DNA of 64,000 nucleotides from assembly GCF_900108055.1 (NCBI RefSeq), contig NZ_FNWJ01000001.1:1178001-1242000 (forward strand), in the 5' to 3' direction. Each line of letters begins with the position of its first letter. The first letter of the stretch is position 1. A program made the translations under genes and the position numbers. Under the pieces are notes generated by a model that saw only the letters and a program-made list of their open reading frames with translations, had not been told where the DNA came from and did no database searches. The stretch comes from Thermoleophilum album. GTDB lineage: Bacteria > Actinomycetota > Thermoleophilia > Solirubrobacterales > Thermoleophilaceae. This document shows positions 16,351-24,712 of the stretch, one piece after another.

Positions 16351-17373
16351 TTGAAGCGCATAGGGGTGCTGGTCGGTGTACTGGTCGCCGCTGCGGCGGT
16401 CGTCGCAGTGCTGACCGCGGTGCTCGGCGCCGGCTCCGAGAACGACCGTCTAGTCGTCTACACCGCTCGCGCTCATTACGGCGAAGAGGAGCCGTTCCGG
16501 CAGTTCGCGGCCGAGCGCAAGGTCGACCTCACGTTGTTCGGCGGATCCGCCTCGGAGCTCTACGAGCGTCTTCGTGCCGAGGGTCGACGCACGCGCGCCG
16601 ACGTGTTCATCACCGTCGACGGCGCCAATCTCTGGCGCGCTCGCCAGGCTGGGCTTCTGGCACCGGTGCAGAGCGCCGAACTGCGACGCAACGTCCCCGC
16701 CGACCTGCGCGACCCGGACGGCTACTGGTACGGCTTGACCGTCCGCGCACGCACGATCGTGCGCTCAAGCGAGCGCGTGCCGTCCGGGCTCGTGCGGCAC
16801 TACCGGGACCTCGGCGACCCACGCTGGCGCGGTCGCCTCTGTCTGCGCTCGGGCACCAGCGAGTACAACGTCTCGTTCGTGGCTGACCGCATCGCCAAGT
16901 TCGGGGCGGCAGCAACCGAACGGATGCTTCGCAGCTGGATGGCGAACCGCCCGCGCATTTACGGTTCCGACGCCGACGTGATCCAGGCGATCGCGGACGG
17001 CCGCTGCGATGTCGGACTCGTCAACTCGTACTACGTCGGTCGTGCGCTCGCTGCCGACCCAGCGCTGCCGGTGGCGCTGGAGTGGGCCGACCAGGACGGT
17101 CGCGGCACGCACGTGAACCTGTCGGGCATCGCGGTTACGCGCTACGCGCCGCACCCGCAGCTCGCGCGCCAGCTGCTCGAGTTTCTGACGCGCCCGCGCG
17201 TGCAGGCCGAGTTAGTCCGCAACAACAAGGAGTTCGCCGTCGACCCCGCCGTGCCGGCGGCGCCGGAGGTCGCGCGCTTCGGACGCTTCAAGCGCGATCC
17301 GATCGACGTCGCGGGGGCCGCGCGGCACCTGCGCGACGCGCTCCGGATGATGGAACGAGTGGGCTGGAAGTGA
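16351..17373 (+). CDS. fbpA: Fe(III) ABC transporter substrate-binding protein
   Basis: A 340-residue exported binding protein of the FbpA/FutA/AfuA type. An N-terminal hydrophobic segment (VLVGVLVAAAAVVAVL) anchors or exports it; no lipobox Cys is present. LVVYTARAHYGEEEPFRQF begins the mature domain. The paired tyrosines that ligand ferric iron in FbpA occur as NSYYVG (Tyr227, Tyr228). Start is TTG at 16351, ten bases after AGGAGG. It is the first gene of a three-gene operon behind the iron box, with a 4-bp overlap to the permease. Confidence 0.9.
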   Translation: MKRIGVLVGVLVAAAAVVAVLTAVLGAGSENDRLVVYTARAHYGEEEPFRQFAAERKVDLTLFGGSASELYERLRAEGRRTRADVFITVDGANLWRARQAGLLAPVQSAELRRNVPADLRDPDGYWYGLTVRARTIVRSSERVPSGLVRHYRDLGDPRWRGRLCLRSGTSEYNVSFVADRIAKFGAAATERMLRSWMANRPRIYGSDADVIQAIADGRCDVGLVNSYYVGRALAADPALPVALEWADQDGRGTHVNLSGIAVTRYAPHPQLARQLLEFLTRPRVQAELVRNNKEFAVDPAVPAAPEVARFGRFKRDPIDVAGAARHLRDALRMMERVGWK

Positions 17374-18989
17374 GCGCGCGCAGCAGCGGCATCGGGACCG
17401 CCGCGGCACTTGTCGCGATCGTGGTTGCTGGTCCTTTGTTGTCGCTGCCGGCGAGCTTTCTGGTCGAGCGCGACGCGCTGTCGCGGTTCGCGGTGTTCCT
17501 ACCGGACGCGCTCACCGCGACCGTGCTGCTGATCGTCGGGGTTGGTCTCGGGACGCTGGTGATCGGCACTTTCTTGGCGGCGCTAGTCGCGTTCTTCGAG
17601 TTTCCTGGCCGGCGCCTCGTGGAGTGGGCGCTGGTGCTTCCGCTCGCCATGCCGGGCTACGTGTTCACGCTGTTCGCGCTAGGGACGGTCGGTCGAGCAG
17701 TGCCGGAGCTGCGGTCGGTCGGCGGGGCGATCGTGATCTTCACGCTGGTCCTCTATCCCTACGTGTACCTGCTCGCCCGCGCCGCCTTTCTGGGGCAGCC
17801 GCGCAGCCTGATGGAGGCTGCCAGGGGCCTTGGGGCGAGCCGCCTGCGGGCCTTCGTGAGGGTCGCGATGCCGCTCGCCCGACCCGCGATTTTGGGTGGT
17901 GTGGTTTTGGCCTTGATGGAGGCCCTGGCCGATTTCGGCACTGTCAATTTGCTCGGCGTCGAGACCTTCACGAACGCCATCTACAAGGTCTGGTTCAACG
18001 CGTTCGATCGTCCGGCAGCGATGCAGCTGGCAACCCTCTTGGCCTCGATCACCGTGACGCTGCTCTTCGTCGAGCAGCTGCTGCGCGGACGGATCGCTCG
18101 CGTCGAGGGCGGCGGGCGAAGCGCCGGCGCTCGCACACGCCTGCGGGGAGCGCTCGGATGGCTAGCGCTGAGCGCGCCGTTGTTGCTGGTGGGCGTGGTG
18201 GTAGTTGCACCACTGGCGCAACTGGCCCGCTGGGCGCTCCAGACGATCAGGTCGGGGGCGGTCGACCCCGGCTTCGTCGCAGCAGCTCGCAACAGCGTCC
18301 TGCTGGCGACGACAGCGGCGCTCTTCGTTTGTGCGATCGCGGCGCTCCTCGCCTACTCGCTGCGGGAGGCAGCGACCGGCCGACGGCGTGCGCTGGTACG
18401 CCTCGCCACGATCGGCTACGGCCTGCCCGGGTCGGTGGTCGCGGCGGCGGTGATCGCGCCGCTGGCCTTCCTCGACGAGCGCATCGCGGCGCTGCCGTTT
18501 TGGCCCGAGCGAGCACCGCTGCCGTTCACCGGCACGGTTCTCGGTCTGCTCTTCGCGTATTGCGTTCGCTTCCTTGCGATCGGCTTTCAACCGGTGCGAG
18601 CGGCGCTCGAGCGGATTCCCCGCTCCTTCGACGAAGCGGCGCGCAGCCTTGGTGCCGACGAGGGCGGCGTGGTCCGTCGCGTGCACGTGCCGCTGCTGCG
18701 CCCGAGCCTGCTGACGGCCGGGGTGCTCGTCTTTGCCGAAACGATGAAAGAGCTGCCCGCGACCGTCTTGTTGCGACCACTCGGGGGCGACACGCTCGCC
18801 GTCAAGGTTTGGCAGGCCACGGCCGAGTCACTCTGGCAGGTCGCAGCGCTGCCAGCCCTCCTGATCGTCGCCTGTTCACTGATGCCGGTGGTGCTCGCGA
18901 TTCGGCTCTCGCTTCCGGCCGCCGGTAGGCGCCGCCGCCGTGCGTTTATCGCCGAGCGCGACCTGCTAGGGATCGAGGCACCGGCATGA
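17370..18989 (+). CDS. fbpB: Fe(III) ABC transporter permease (two fused domains)
   Basis: A 539-residue permease with about 12 transmembrane helices arranged as two homologous halves. Each half has an EAA loop for ATPase docking: EAARGLGASRLRAFVRVAMP (about residue 150) and EAARSLGADEGGVVRRVHVP (about 420). This is the FbpB/AfuB/ThiP arrangement. The GTG start at 17370 overlaps the fbpA stop (GTGA), so the two are coupled. The open frame extends well upstream inside fbpA but that part is a shadow. Confidence 0.9.
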   Translation: MSARSSGIGTAAALVAIVVAGPLLSLPASFLVERDALSRFAVFLPDALTATVLLIVGVGLGTLVIGTFLAALVAFFEFPGRRLVEWALVLPLAMPGYVFTLFALGTVGRAVPELRSVGGAIVIFTLVLYPYVYLLARAAFLGQPRSLMEAARGLGASRLRAFVRVAMPLARPAILGGVVLALMEALADFGTVNLLGVETFTNAIYKVWFNAFDRPAAMQLATLLASITVTLLFVEQLLRGRIARVEGGGRSAGARTRLRGALGWLALSAPLLLVGVVVVAPLAQLARWALQTIRSGAVDPGFVAAARNSVLLATTAALFVCAIAALLAYSLREAATGRRRALVRLATIGYGLPGSVVAAAVIAPLAFLDERIAALPFWPERAPLPFTGTVLGLLFAYCVRFLAIGFQPVRAALERIPRSFDEAARSLGADEGGVVRRVHVPLLRPSLLTAGVLVFAETMKELPATVLLRPLGGDTLAVKVWQATAESLWQVAALPALLIVACSLMPVVLAIRLSLPAAGRRRRRAFIAERDLLGIEAPA

Positions 18990-20014
18990 GCGACGTCTGG
19001 GTCGAGAGGGTCACCAAGTCGTTCGGTCCGCACAAGGCGGTCGCCGATCTCTCCTTGGCGGTCGCCGCCGGCGAGCTGGTGGCGGTGCTCGGTCCCTCCG
19101 GCTGCGGCAAAACCACTTTGCTGCGCCTGATCGCCGGGTTCGAGTGCCCCGACTCGGGCACGATCACGATCGGCGGCCGCAGGGTCGCCGGGCAGGGTGA
19201 ATTCGTACCGCCGGAGCACCGACGGGTCGGCATGGTGTTCCAGGACTACGCACTCTTCCCGCACCTCACGGTGGTCGAGAACGTCGCTTTCGGGCTAGCG
19301 GGGCTCGGGCGCGCCGAGCGGCGTCGGCGCACGCGCCAGGCGCTGGAGCTGGTCGGTCTCCAGCACAAGGCGTCGAACTACCCGGACGAGCTGTCGGGCG
19401 GGGAGCGGCAGCGCGTGGCATTGGCGCGCGCGCTTGCCCCGGAGCCGGCGGTGGTGCTGCTCGACGAACCGTTCTCGAACCTCGACGAGGCGCTGCGCGC
19501 GGACCTGCGCCGCGACGTGGAGCTGATCCTGCGCGAGGCGGAGGCGACGGCGATCCTCGTTACCCACGATCAGGAGGAGGCGCTCTCGCTGGCCGATCGC
19601 GTGGCCGTGATGCGAGACGGCAGGATCGTCCAGCTCGGCTCCCCCGAAGAGGTCTATGCGCGACCGGCCTCGCGCTGGGCGGCCGAGTTCGTCGGTGACG
19701 TCAACGTGATCAGCGGCGTCTCGCGAGGCGAGTGCGCCGAAACCGAACTGGGCACCTTCGATCTGCCGTCGCCGACGCCTGCCGGTCCGCTCCAGATCGC
19801 GGTCCGCCCGGAGCAGCTCGAGCTCGTGGCAGACAGCCAAGGCAACGCCGAGATCGTCGACCGCGAGTTCTACGGCCACGACGTGCTTTACCGCGTGCGG
19901 CACGAGACCGGGCGCACTTTGCTGGTGAAGACGCCGTCGCTCGAGCTGTTCGAGATCGGTCGACGCGTGCACGTGCGGCCGGCGCGGAGCGCGGTCGCGG
20001 CGCCGGTCGACTGA
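18986..20014 (+). CDS. fbpC: Fe(III) ABC transporter ATP-binding protein
   Basis: A 342-residue ABC ATPase. Walker A is GPSGCGKTT (36-44), the signature is LSGGERQRVALARAL, Walker B is VVLLDEPFSNLDE and the H-loop is LVTHDQEEAL. The C-terminal 90 residues form a regulatory TOBE-like domain (IAVRPEQLELV), as in FbpC. The ATG overlaps the permease stop by 4 bp. Together with fbpA and fbpB it completes a ferric-iron importer. Transcription ends at a perfect hairpin 74 bp downstream. Confidence 0.9.
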   Translation: MSDVWVERVTKSFGPHKAVADLSLAVAAGELVAVLGPSGCGKTTLLRLIAGFECPDSGTITIGGRRVAGQGEFVPPEHRRVGMVFQDYALFPHLTVVENVAFGLAGLGRAERRRRTRQALELVGLQHKASNYPDELSGGERQRVALARALAPEPAVVLLDEPFSNLDEALRADLRRDVELILREAEATAILVTHDQEEALSLADRVAVMRDGRIVQLGSPEEVYARPASRWAAEFVGDVNVISGVSRGECAETELGTFDLPSPTPAGPLQIAVRPEQLELVADSQGNAEIVDREFYGHDVLYRVRHETGRTLLVKTPSLELFEIGRRVHVRPARSAVAAPVD

Positions 20015-20087
20015 GTCGAAAGGCCCGCCGCCCCTCGAAAGCCCCCCGCCGCCGGCCTTGCGGCCGCACGTGCAACTTGCAAACAAA

Positions 20088-20120
20088 AGGGGCGCGCGGG
20101 CCAGCGGCCCGCGCGCCCCT
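20088..20120 (-). terminator. Perfect hairpin between convergent fbpC and lipase genes
   Basis: Fifteen-base arms (aggggcgcgcgggcc and its exact complement) flank a 3-base loop. On the minus strand the hairpin is followed by a T-rich run (TTTTGTTTG), so it is a good intrinsic terminator for the lipase gene. The stem could also stop fbpC transcripts. Confidence 0.85.
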
Positions 20121-20137
20121 CCTCGGGGGCAGGGGGG

Positions 20138-21091
20138 TTATCCGCCGATCAGCGGCGCCACCGGTACGCACGGCAGCGCCTGCGGGTGGCTCGGGTCGAG
20201 AGCGTTGAGCACCAGCGTGAGCGCTCGCCGATCGAAGGGAATCGCAAGGTGGTCGGCGAGGTCGATCGGGCAGCCGTTTTGAAGCAGCACGTTGCGCACC
20301 ACGTGCCCGGCCGCGGCCGGTGTCAGTAACGCCGAGTCGTAGGGCGTTACGACCTCGTCGTACTTCGTCTGGATCACCGTGTACTGGACGCCCGCCACGG
20401 TGTCGCCCCCGGCGTTCAGCTCCTGCATGAACGACGAGCCACGGATCTGGTCGCCGCAGGCGGGGCAGAAGTCGGTCACCAGACGGACGCCGAGATCGCC
20501 GATCGGGCCAAGCAGCCTCGCGAAGTCGACGAGGCCACTCAGCGTCGTGCCGTGGTTGCTGGGCGACAGCCCGACGAGCATGCGGACCTTCGTGTTACCG
20601 CCCAACTTGTTCGTGTAGTAGCGGGGCATCATTCCGCCCTGCGAGTGTCCGACCACGTCGACTTCGCGTGCACCCGTTGCCGCACGCACGCGATCGACGA
20701 AGGCGGCAAGCTCGCGAGCCGACTGTTTGACCGGCGCCAGACCGTTCGCGAACCCGCCGGTGAGCCGGGTTCCTTGGGTCGCCCCGTAGTTGAACGAGAA
20801 CACGCAGTAGCCCGAATTCTTGAGGAGGGGTGCGAGCGCGTTCCAGTTAAAGCGTTGGTTCTCGAAAGTGCCGTGCACGAGCACGACGGGATAGGGGTGC
20901 GCGGGTGTTGGCCGACAGCCCCAGTCGTTGGCGCCTGGGGGCGCGCCATTGGGATCGGCTGCCCACGCGACGAGCGCCTTCGGCAGGCTGTAGTAAACGG
21001 GCAGCTGGGCGTGGGCGACGGGTGCGCCCGCCAAACCTGCAAGCGCGAGCAGCGTCGCGAACAGGCAACGCACGGGTCGTGCCGACCGCAT
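20138..21091 (-). CDS. Secreted lipase/esterase (class 2 lipase)
   Basis: A 317-residue exported alpha/beta hydrolase. The ATG at 21091 follows GGAGAAGGAGGAG and a signal peptide ending ...LAGAPVAHAQ. Family motifs: VVLVHGTFEN (oxyanion loop), GHSQGGMMPRYY (GxSxG), a DEVVTPYDS block carrying the acid, and ADHLAIPFD with the late His. Cysteine pairs (DFCPACGDQ; NGCPIDL) suggest disulfides. Closest in pattern to actinobacterial secreted triacylglycerol lipases; likely acts outside the cell. The frame is open upstream to 21676, but that part overlaps sufS and is a shadow. Confidence 0.9.
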   Translation of the reverse strand: MRSARPVRCLFATLLALAGLAGAPVAHAQLPVYYSLPKALVAWAADPNGAPPGANDWGCRPTPAHPYPVVLVHGTFENQRFNWNALAPLLKNSGYCVFSFNYGATQGTRLTGGFANGLAPVKQSARELAAFVDRVRAATGAREVDVVGHSQGGMMPRYYTNKLGGNTKVRMLVGLSPSNHGTTLSGLVDFARLLGPIGDLGVRLVTDFCPACGDQIRGSSFMQELNAGGDTVAGVQYTVIQTKYDEVVTPYDSALLTPAAAGHVVRNVLLQNGCPIDLADHLAIPFDRRALTLVLNALDPSHPQALPCVPVAPLIGG

Positions 21092-21255
21092 CACTCCTCC
21101 TTCTCCCGGGGGCGATAGCACCGGCTCGGCCCGCTTGCGAGCCGAGCCACCCGGACGGCGGTCCCTCAACCGCCGGCGAGCCCGGCCAATGTAACTGACC
21201 CGGTGTTCGGTTCGCAAGCGCTGCGCGGCGTCGGTCGGCGCGCCCGCTGCCGATG

Positions 21256-22581
21256 TCAGCTCGAGAACAGCTGGTGCGCGGCGGCCAAGGCCTCGCGGAG
21301 GCGATCGATGTCGTCCCGGCTGTTGTAGGCGTGGAGCGAGGCGCGGGTCGTTGCTGGCACCCCGAGCGCACGCATCAGCGGCTGCGCACAGTGGTGTCCG
21401 GCGCGCACGCACACCGCGTGGCGATCGCAGATCTCCGCGACATCGTGGGGGTGGACACCGTCGAGCGCGAACGACACGACGCCGCCGCGCTGCGACACGT
21501 CGCGCGGGCCAAAGACGCGCACGAAGGGCAGCTCCGCAAGCCGCGCGAGCGCGTACTCCGTGAGCTGGCGCTCGTGCTCGCGCACGCGCTCGAGCCCGAG
21601 TCCCCGCAGGTACTCGATCGCCGCGGCCAGCCCCACCGCCTCGGCGATCGGACTGGTGCCGGCCTCGAACTTCCAAGGCGGCTCGTTGAAAGTCGAGCTA
21701 TCCAGGTCGACGCGCGCGATCATGTGGCCTCCGCCGAGAAACGGCGGCATCCGCTCGAGCAGCTCCGGCGCTGCATGGAGCACACCGATGCCCGTCGGAC
21801 CGAGCGCCTTATGGCCCGTCCAGGCGTAGAAGTCGGCGCCTATCGCCGCTACGTCGACGGGCATGTGCGGTACCGCCTGCGCGCCGTCGACGAGCACCAG
21901 AGCACCCGCTGCGTGCGCCCGCCGCACCACCTCCTCGACGGGGTTGATGGTGCCCAGCACGTTGGAGACGTGGGCCACCGCCACCAAGCGCACGCGTCCG
22001 CTGGCGAGTAGCTGATCGAGCTCGTCGAGATCGAGCGTCCCGTCCTCACGGAGCGAGACGTAGCGGAGCCGCGCGCCCCGCTCGGCGCACACCAGTTGCC
22101 AGGGGACGATGTTCGAGTGGTGCTCCATCACGGTCAGCACCACTTCGTCGCCGGCGGCAAGCTCGTGCCGTGCCCAGCTGTAGGCGACGAGGTTGATCGC
22201 CTCGGTCGCGTTGCGCGTGAAAACGGTGCCCTTCGGGTGCGCGCCGACCAGTCCGGCGGCGGCTGCCCGCGCCGCTTCGTAGCGCTCGGTGGCCTCGGCC
22301 GCGATGCGGTAGACGCCACGGTGGACGTTGGCGTTGTAGCGGCGGTAGTAGTCGTCGATCGCGTCGAGCACGACGCGCGGCTTCTGCGCGGTGGCGGCGG
22401 AGTCGAGGTAAACCAGGCGGCGGCCATCCTGATGCCTCTGGAGGAGGGGGAAGTCGCCGATTGCAGCGAGTGGCTCCGACTGGGCGCCGATCGGTGGCGT
22501 CGCATCCGCTGTGGCAAGTCGTTCGTTTTGCACTTCGATCGTGCGGTGGTTCGTTCGGGCGGGCTGCAAGCAGGACCCCAC
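21256..22581 (-). CDS. sufS: Cysteine desulfurase SufS
   Basis: A 441-residue PLP enzyme of the SufS/CsdA class that removes sulfur from cysteine for Fe-S cluster or thiocarboxylate synthesis. Evidence: YLDSAATAQKP, EHHSNIVPW, the PLP lysine in TGHKALGPTGIGVL, and the catalytic Cys in RAGHHCAQP. Start is GTG at 22581; an in-frame GTG at 22533 (VQNERLATA) would remove a poorly conserved leader. No sufBCD or sufU is next to it, so it may serve as a stand-alone sulfur source, for example for MoeZ/CysO nearby (inference). A 21-bp dyad lies immediately upstream. Confidence 0.92.
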   Translation of the reverse strand: MGSCLQPARTNHRTIEVQNERLATADATPPIGAQSEPLAAIGDFPLLQRHQDGRRLVYLDSAATAQKPRVVLDAIDDYYRRYNANVHRGVYRIAAEATERYEAARAAAAGLVGAHPKGTVFTRNATEAINLVAYSWARHELAAGDEVVLTVMEHHSNIVPWQLVCAERGARLRYVSLREDGTLDLDELDQLLASGRVRLVAVAHVSNVLGTINPVEEVVRRAHAAGALVLVDGAQAVPHMPVDVAAIGADFYAWTGHKALGPTGIGVLHAAPELLERMPPFLGGGHMIARVDLDSSTFNEPPWKFEAGTSPIAEAVGLAAAIEYLRGLGLERVREHERQLTEYALARLAELPFVRVFGPRDVSQRGGVVSFALDGVHPHDVAEICDRHAVCVRAGHHCAQPLMRALGVPATTRASLHAYNSRDDIDRLREALAAAHQLFSS

Positions 22582-22587
22582 TTAGAA

Positions 22588-22608
22588 ATCCGACTATCGG
22601 AGTAGGAT
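22588..22608 (-). promoter_or_regulatory. 21-bp dyad upstream of sufS (candidate Rrf2/IscR-type operator)
   Basis: ATCC-g-ACT-atcgg-AGT-a-GGAT is an exact inverted repeat apart from the centre and one spacer base per arm. Its spacing (GACT-N5-AGT flanked by pyrimidine/purine blocks) recalls IscR type 1 sites. It overlaps a TATCCT hexamer that could be the sufS -10 box and ends 6 bp before the GTG start. A repressor sensing Fe-S status is an inference; no Rrf2 gene is in the window. Confidence 0.5.
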
Positions 22609-22644
22609 ACCGGGCCTGCACTGGCCCCGCCCGGTGAGCACGGC

Positions 22645-23304
22645 TCAGGGCTCGACCAGCCCGCGCTTGATCGCGTAGCGGACGAGCTCCACGCGGTCGC
22701 GCATGCCGAGCTTCGCGAGCACGTTCGCCCGATGCGACTCGACGGTCTTCTCGGAGAGCGTCAAAAGCTCCGCGATCTGCCGGTTGGTGAAGCCCTCGGC
22801 GATCAACTTCACGACCTCGCGCTCGCGCGTGGTGAGCGGATCGGCCAACGCTTGGCGTCCCCGCTCGCGCCAGGTGTCGAGGAGCTCGCGCTGCCGTTTA
22901 CCGGACACGAACGTGCCGCCGCCAGCGACCGTACGAATCGCGCGGATCAGGTCGGTGTCGGCCGCGCGCTTGACCACGTAACCGCGTGCGCCCGCTGCGA
23001 GCGCCTGCAGGAAGTAGTCGTCGTCTTCGTGCATCGACAGCATCAGTACGCGGATGTCCGGGCGCAGCGCGCGCATCTCGCGCGCAGCCTCGAGTCCGCC
23101 GATTCGCGGCATCGCCACGTCGAGGACCGCCACGTCCGGTTCGAGCGCCCGCGCGAGGGCGATCGCCTCGATCCCGTCGCCGGCCTCGCCGACCACCCGC
23201 ATGTCGGGTTGCCGATCGACGAGCATCCGCAGACCCGAGCGGACGATGCCGTGGTCGTCGGCCAGCAACACCCGGATCGTGCTGTGGGCCTCGGTCTCGC
23301 TCAC
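22645..23304 (-). CDS. NarL/FixJ-type response regulator
   Basis: A 219-residue two-component regulator. The receiver domain (about 10-125) has the acidic pair Asp16/Asp17, the phosphoacceptor Asp62 (VAVLDVAMP) and the lysine in VVKRAAD. The C-terminal LuxR-type helix-turn-helix is LTTREREVVKLIAEGFTNRQ...KTVESHRANVLAKLG. It is the second gene of a kinase-regulator pair (4-bp overlap). Target genes are unknown; a palindrome upstream of the kinase could be its autoregulatory site. Confidence 0.93.
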   Translation of the reverse strand: MSETEAHSTIRVLLADDHGIVRSGLRMLVDRQPDMRVVGEAGDGIEAIALARALEPDVAVLDVAMPRIGGLEAAREMRALRPDIRVLMLSMHEDDDYFLQALAAGARGYVVKRAADTDLIRAIRTVAGGGTFVSGKRQRELLDTWRERGRQALADPLTTREREVVKLIAEGFTNRQIAELLTLSEKTVESHRANVLAKLGMRDRVELVRYAIKRGLVEP

Positions 23305-24326
23305 CTCTCCGTGTCCCCGGTCAGGGCCGCAGCCGTCAGCTGGCCGTTGCCGTCGTGCGTCACCAGGAGGGGGATCGTCGCAGACACCGCAGTGCCGCTG
23401 CCGGGGGCCGAGCGTAGGTCAAGCTCACCGCCCGCCAGCCGCGCTCTTTCCGCCATCCCCCGCAGCCCGAGGCCGCCGTCGGCGTCGCTGGTGGGGTCGA
23501 AACCGACGCCGTCGTCGGTCACGGTCAGGCGCGCGCAGTCGCCGCTGCAGGCCAGCTCGACCTCGATGCGCGTCGCCCGCGCATGGCGCTGCGCGTTGGT
23601 CAGCGCCTCCTGGGCGATGCGGTAGAGCGCCGACTGCTGGTCGGGGCTCAGGCGTTCCGGCTCGCCGCTGACCAGGAGCTCGGCGGCGACCCCGGAGCGG
23701 CTGCGCAGCCGCGCAAGTTGCGCTTCGAGCGCTGCCACCAGACCGTGGTCGTCGAGCGCTGCGGGGCGCAGCTGCCGGGCGAGCGTCACGAGTTCGTCCA
23801 TTGCGCCAGACACCAGTTGCTTGAGCTCGACGACGCGCGGCCGGAGCTGTGCGGGGAGGTCGTGCGCGAGCGCCTCCAGTCGCAAGAGGATGCCGGTCAG
23901 CGCTTGGTTGGTTTCGTCGTGCAGGTCGCGAGCGAGCCGTTTGCGTTCCTCCTCTTGAGCCCGCAACACGAGCTGCCCGCTGCGGCGGCGTTCCCGCTCG
24001 ATGCTCTCGAGCAGGCGCTCGAAGGCACGCGCGAGCCGGTCAATCTCAGCTATCCGTTCGTCGGGGCGCGCCAGTCGCGCCTCCGCCGGTCGCGCCGGAT
24101 CTACCTGTTCCACCTCGCGGATCAAGCGGTCGAGCGGTGCAAAGCGCCGCTGCAACATCCAGACGTTGACGACGAGCGTCAGCGCGACGGCCATCATCAG
24201 GACCGCGAGCTGGCGACCCTCGAGCCGCAAACCGGCGACCAGCGTCGCCGACAAGAGAGTCAGGACGACGAGCACGGCGTTGGCCGCCACTACCTGCCCG
24301 ATCAGCGAGTCGATCCGCCTGCGCAT
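23301..24326 (-). CDS. Sensor histidine kinase (HisKA_3 class)
   Basis: A 341-residue membrane kinase. Two transmembrane helices lie near the N-terminus with almost no loop between them, so sensing is probably within the membrane or cytosol. A HAMP-like segment follows (RRFAPLDRLIREV). The phosphorylated His is in RKRLARDLHDETNQAL, and the ATPase domain shows NAQRHARA and DDGVGFD plus GLGLRGMAERA. I chose ATG 24326 over the TTG further upstream. It partners with the overlapping NarL-type regulator. Confidence 0.9.
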   Translation of the reverse strand: MRRRIDSLIGQVVAANAVLVVLTLLSATLVAGLRLEGRQLAVLMMAVALTLVVNVWMLQRRFAPLDRLIREVEQVDPARPAEARLARPDERIAEIDRLARAFERLLESIERERRRSGQLVLRAQEEERKRLARDLHDETNQALTGILLRLEALAHDLPAQLRPRVVELKQLVSGAMDELVTLARQLRPAALDDHGLVAALEAQLARLRSRSGVAAELLVSGEPERLSPDQQSALYRIAQEALTNAQRHARATRIEVELACSGDCARLTVTDDGVGFDPTSDADGGLGLRGMAERARLAGGELDLRSAPGSGTAVSATIPLLVTHDGNGQLTAAALTGDTER

Positions 24327-24361
24327 CTGGGAATCCGTCGGTGCTGCGCGCCGACGCAAAG

Positions 24362-24379
24362 ATGGGGTCTACACCCCAT
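24362..24379. promoter_or_regulatory. Perfect palindrome upstream of the sensor kinase gene
   Basis: ATGGGGT-CTAC-ACCCCAT has 7-bp perfect arms. It lies 36 bp before the kinase start, on the promoter side. NarL/LiaR/DevR-type regulators bind GC-rich inverted repeats of this shape, so it may be the operator of the adjacent regulator. This is inference. Confidence 0.5.
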
Positions 24380-24484
24380 ATCGGCAGCGCTCTGTCGCGA
24401 CGAAAATCCAGACCAGAGCGTGCCTCCGCAACGAGCTTCGCGGGGTTGCTGAAAGTGACATAGCGGGTCTGGGTTCCTCTCCCG

Positions 24485-24513
24485 GTCGGGGCGCCGCAGT
24501 GCGGCGCCCCGAC
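24485..24513 (+). terminator. Intrinsic-terminator-like hairpin in the gap before moeZ
   Basis: Perfect 13-bp arms (gtcggggcgccgc and its complement) with an AGT loop are followed by TTATTT on the plus strand. No plus-strand coding gene lies just upstream, so it may end a short untranslated RNA starting in 24380-24480, or act as an attenuator ahead of moeZ. In the same stretch CCAGACC (24410-24416) can pair with GGTCTGG before the hairpin, which supports a structured RNA. Confidence 0.6.
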
Positions 24514-24556
24514 TTATTTGGCGCGCGAGGTCGGTCGACTCGCGCTTGCGCAAATT

Positions 24557-24646
24557 CGCTCGACCGGGCGCACGGGCGGGCCGAGTCGCTCGACCGCGCG
24601 CACGGGCGGGTCGAGTTGCTCGACCGCGCGCCGGGGCGGGTCGAAG
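24557..24646. repeat. Three tandem 30-bp repeats upstream of moeZ
   Basis: Units at 24557-24586, 24587-24616 and 24617-24646 share a gctcgaccg(g/c)gcgcacgggcgg core with few substitutions. They lie between the hairpin at 24485 and the moeZ start and have no spacers, so this is not a CRISPR array. They fall in a frame open with moeZ, but that extension has no start signal and low-complexity composition. Confidence 0.75.
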
Positions 24647-24712
24647 ACGGTCGCGCTGCGGCTATCTTCTAGCCAGATTCCCTTGAACGTCGCTAGGAAT
24701 TCGGGAGAGAAG

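Noticed and set aside
17624-18928. 434-codon ORF inside the permease gene
   Set aside because: Another frame of fbpB; its product is Arg/Gly-rich without motifs, while the permease frame has EAA loops and TM helices.
24557-24646. Possible CRISPR array
   Set aside because: The 30-bp units are directly adjacent, without spacers, and no cas gene is in the window.
24518-24712. 65-codon N-terminal extension of moeZ made of 10-residue repeats
   Set aside because: No ribosome site and repeat-derived composition; ATG 24713 has a good Shine-Dalgarno and normal length.
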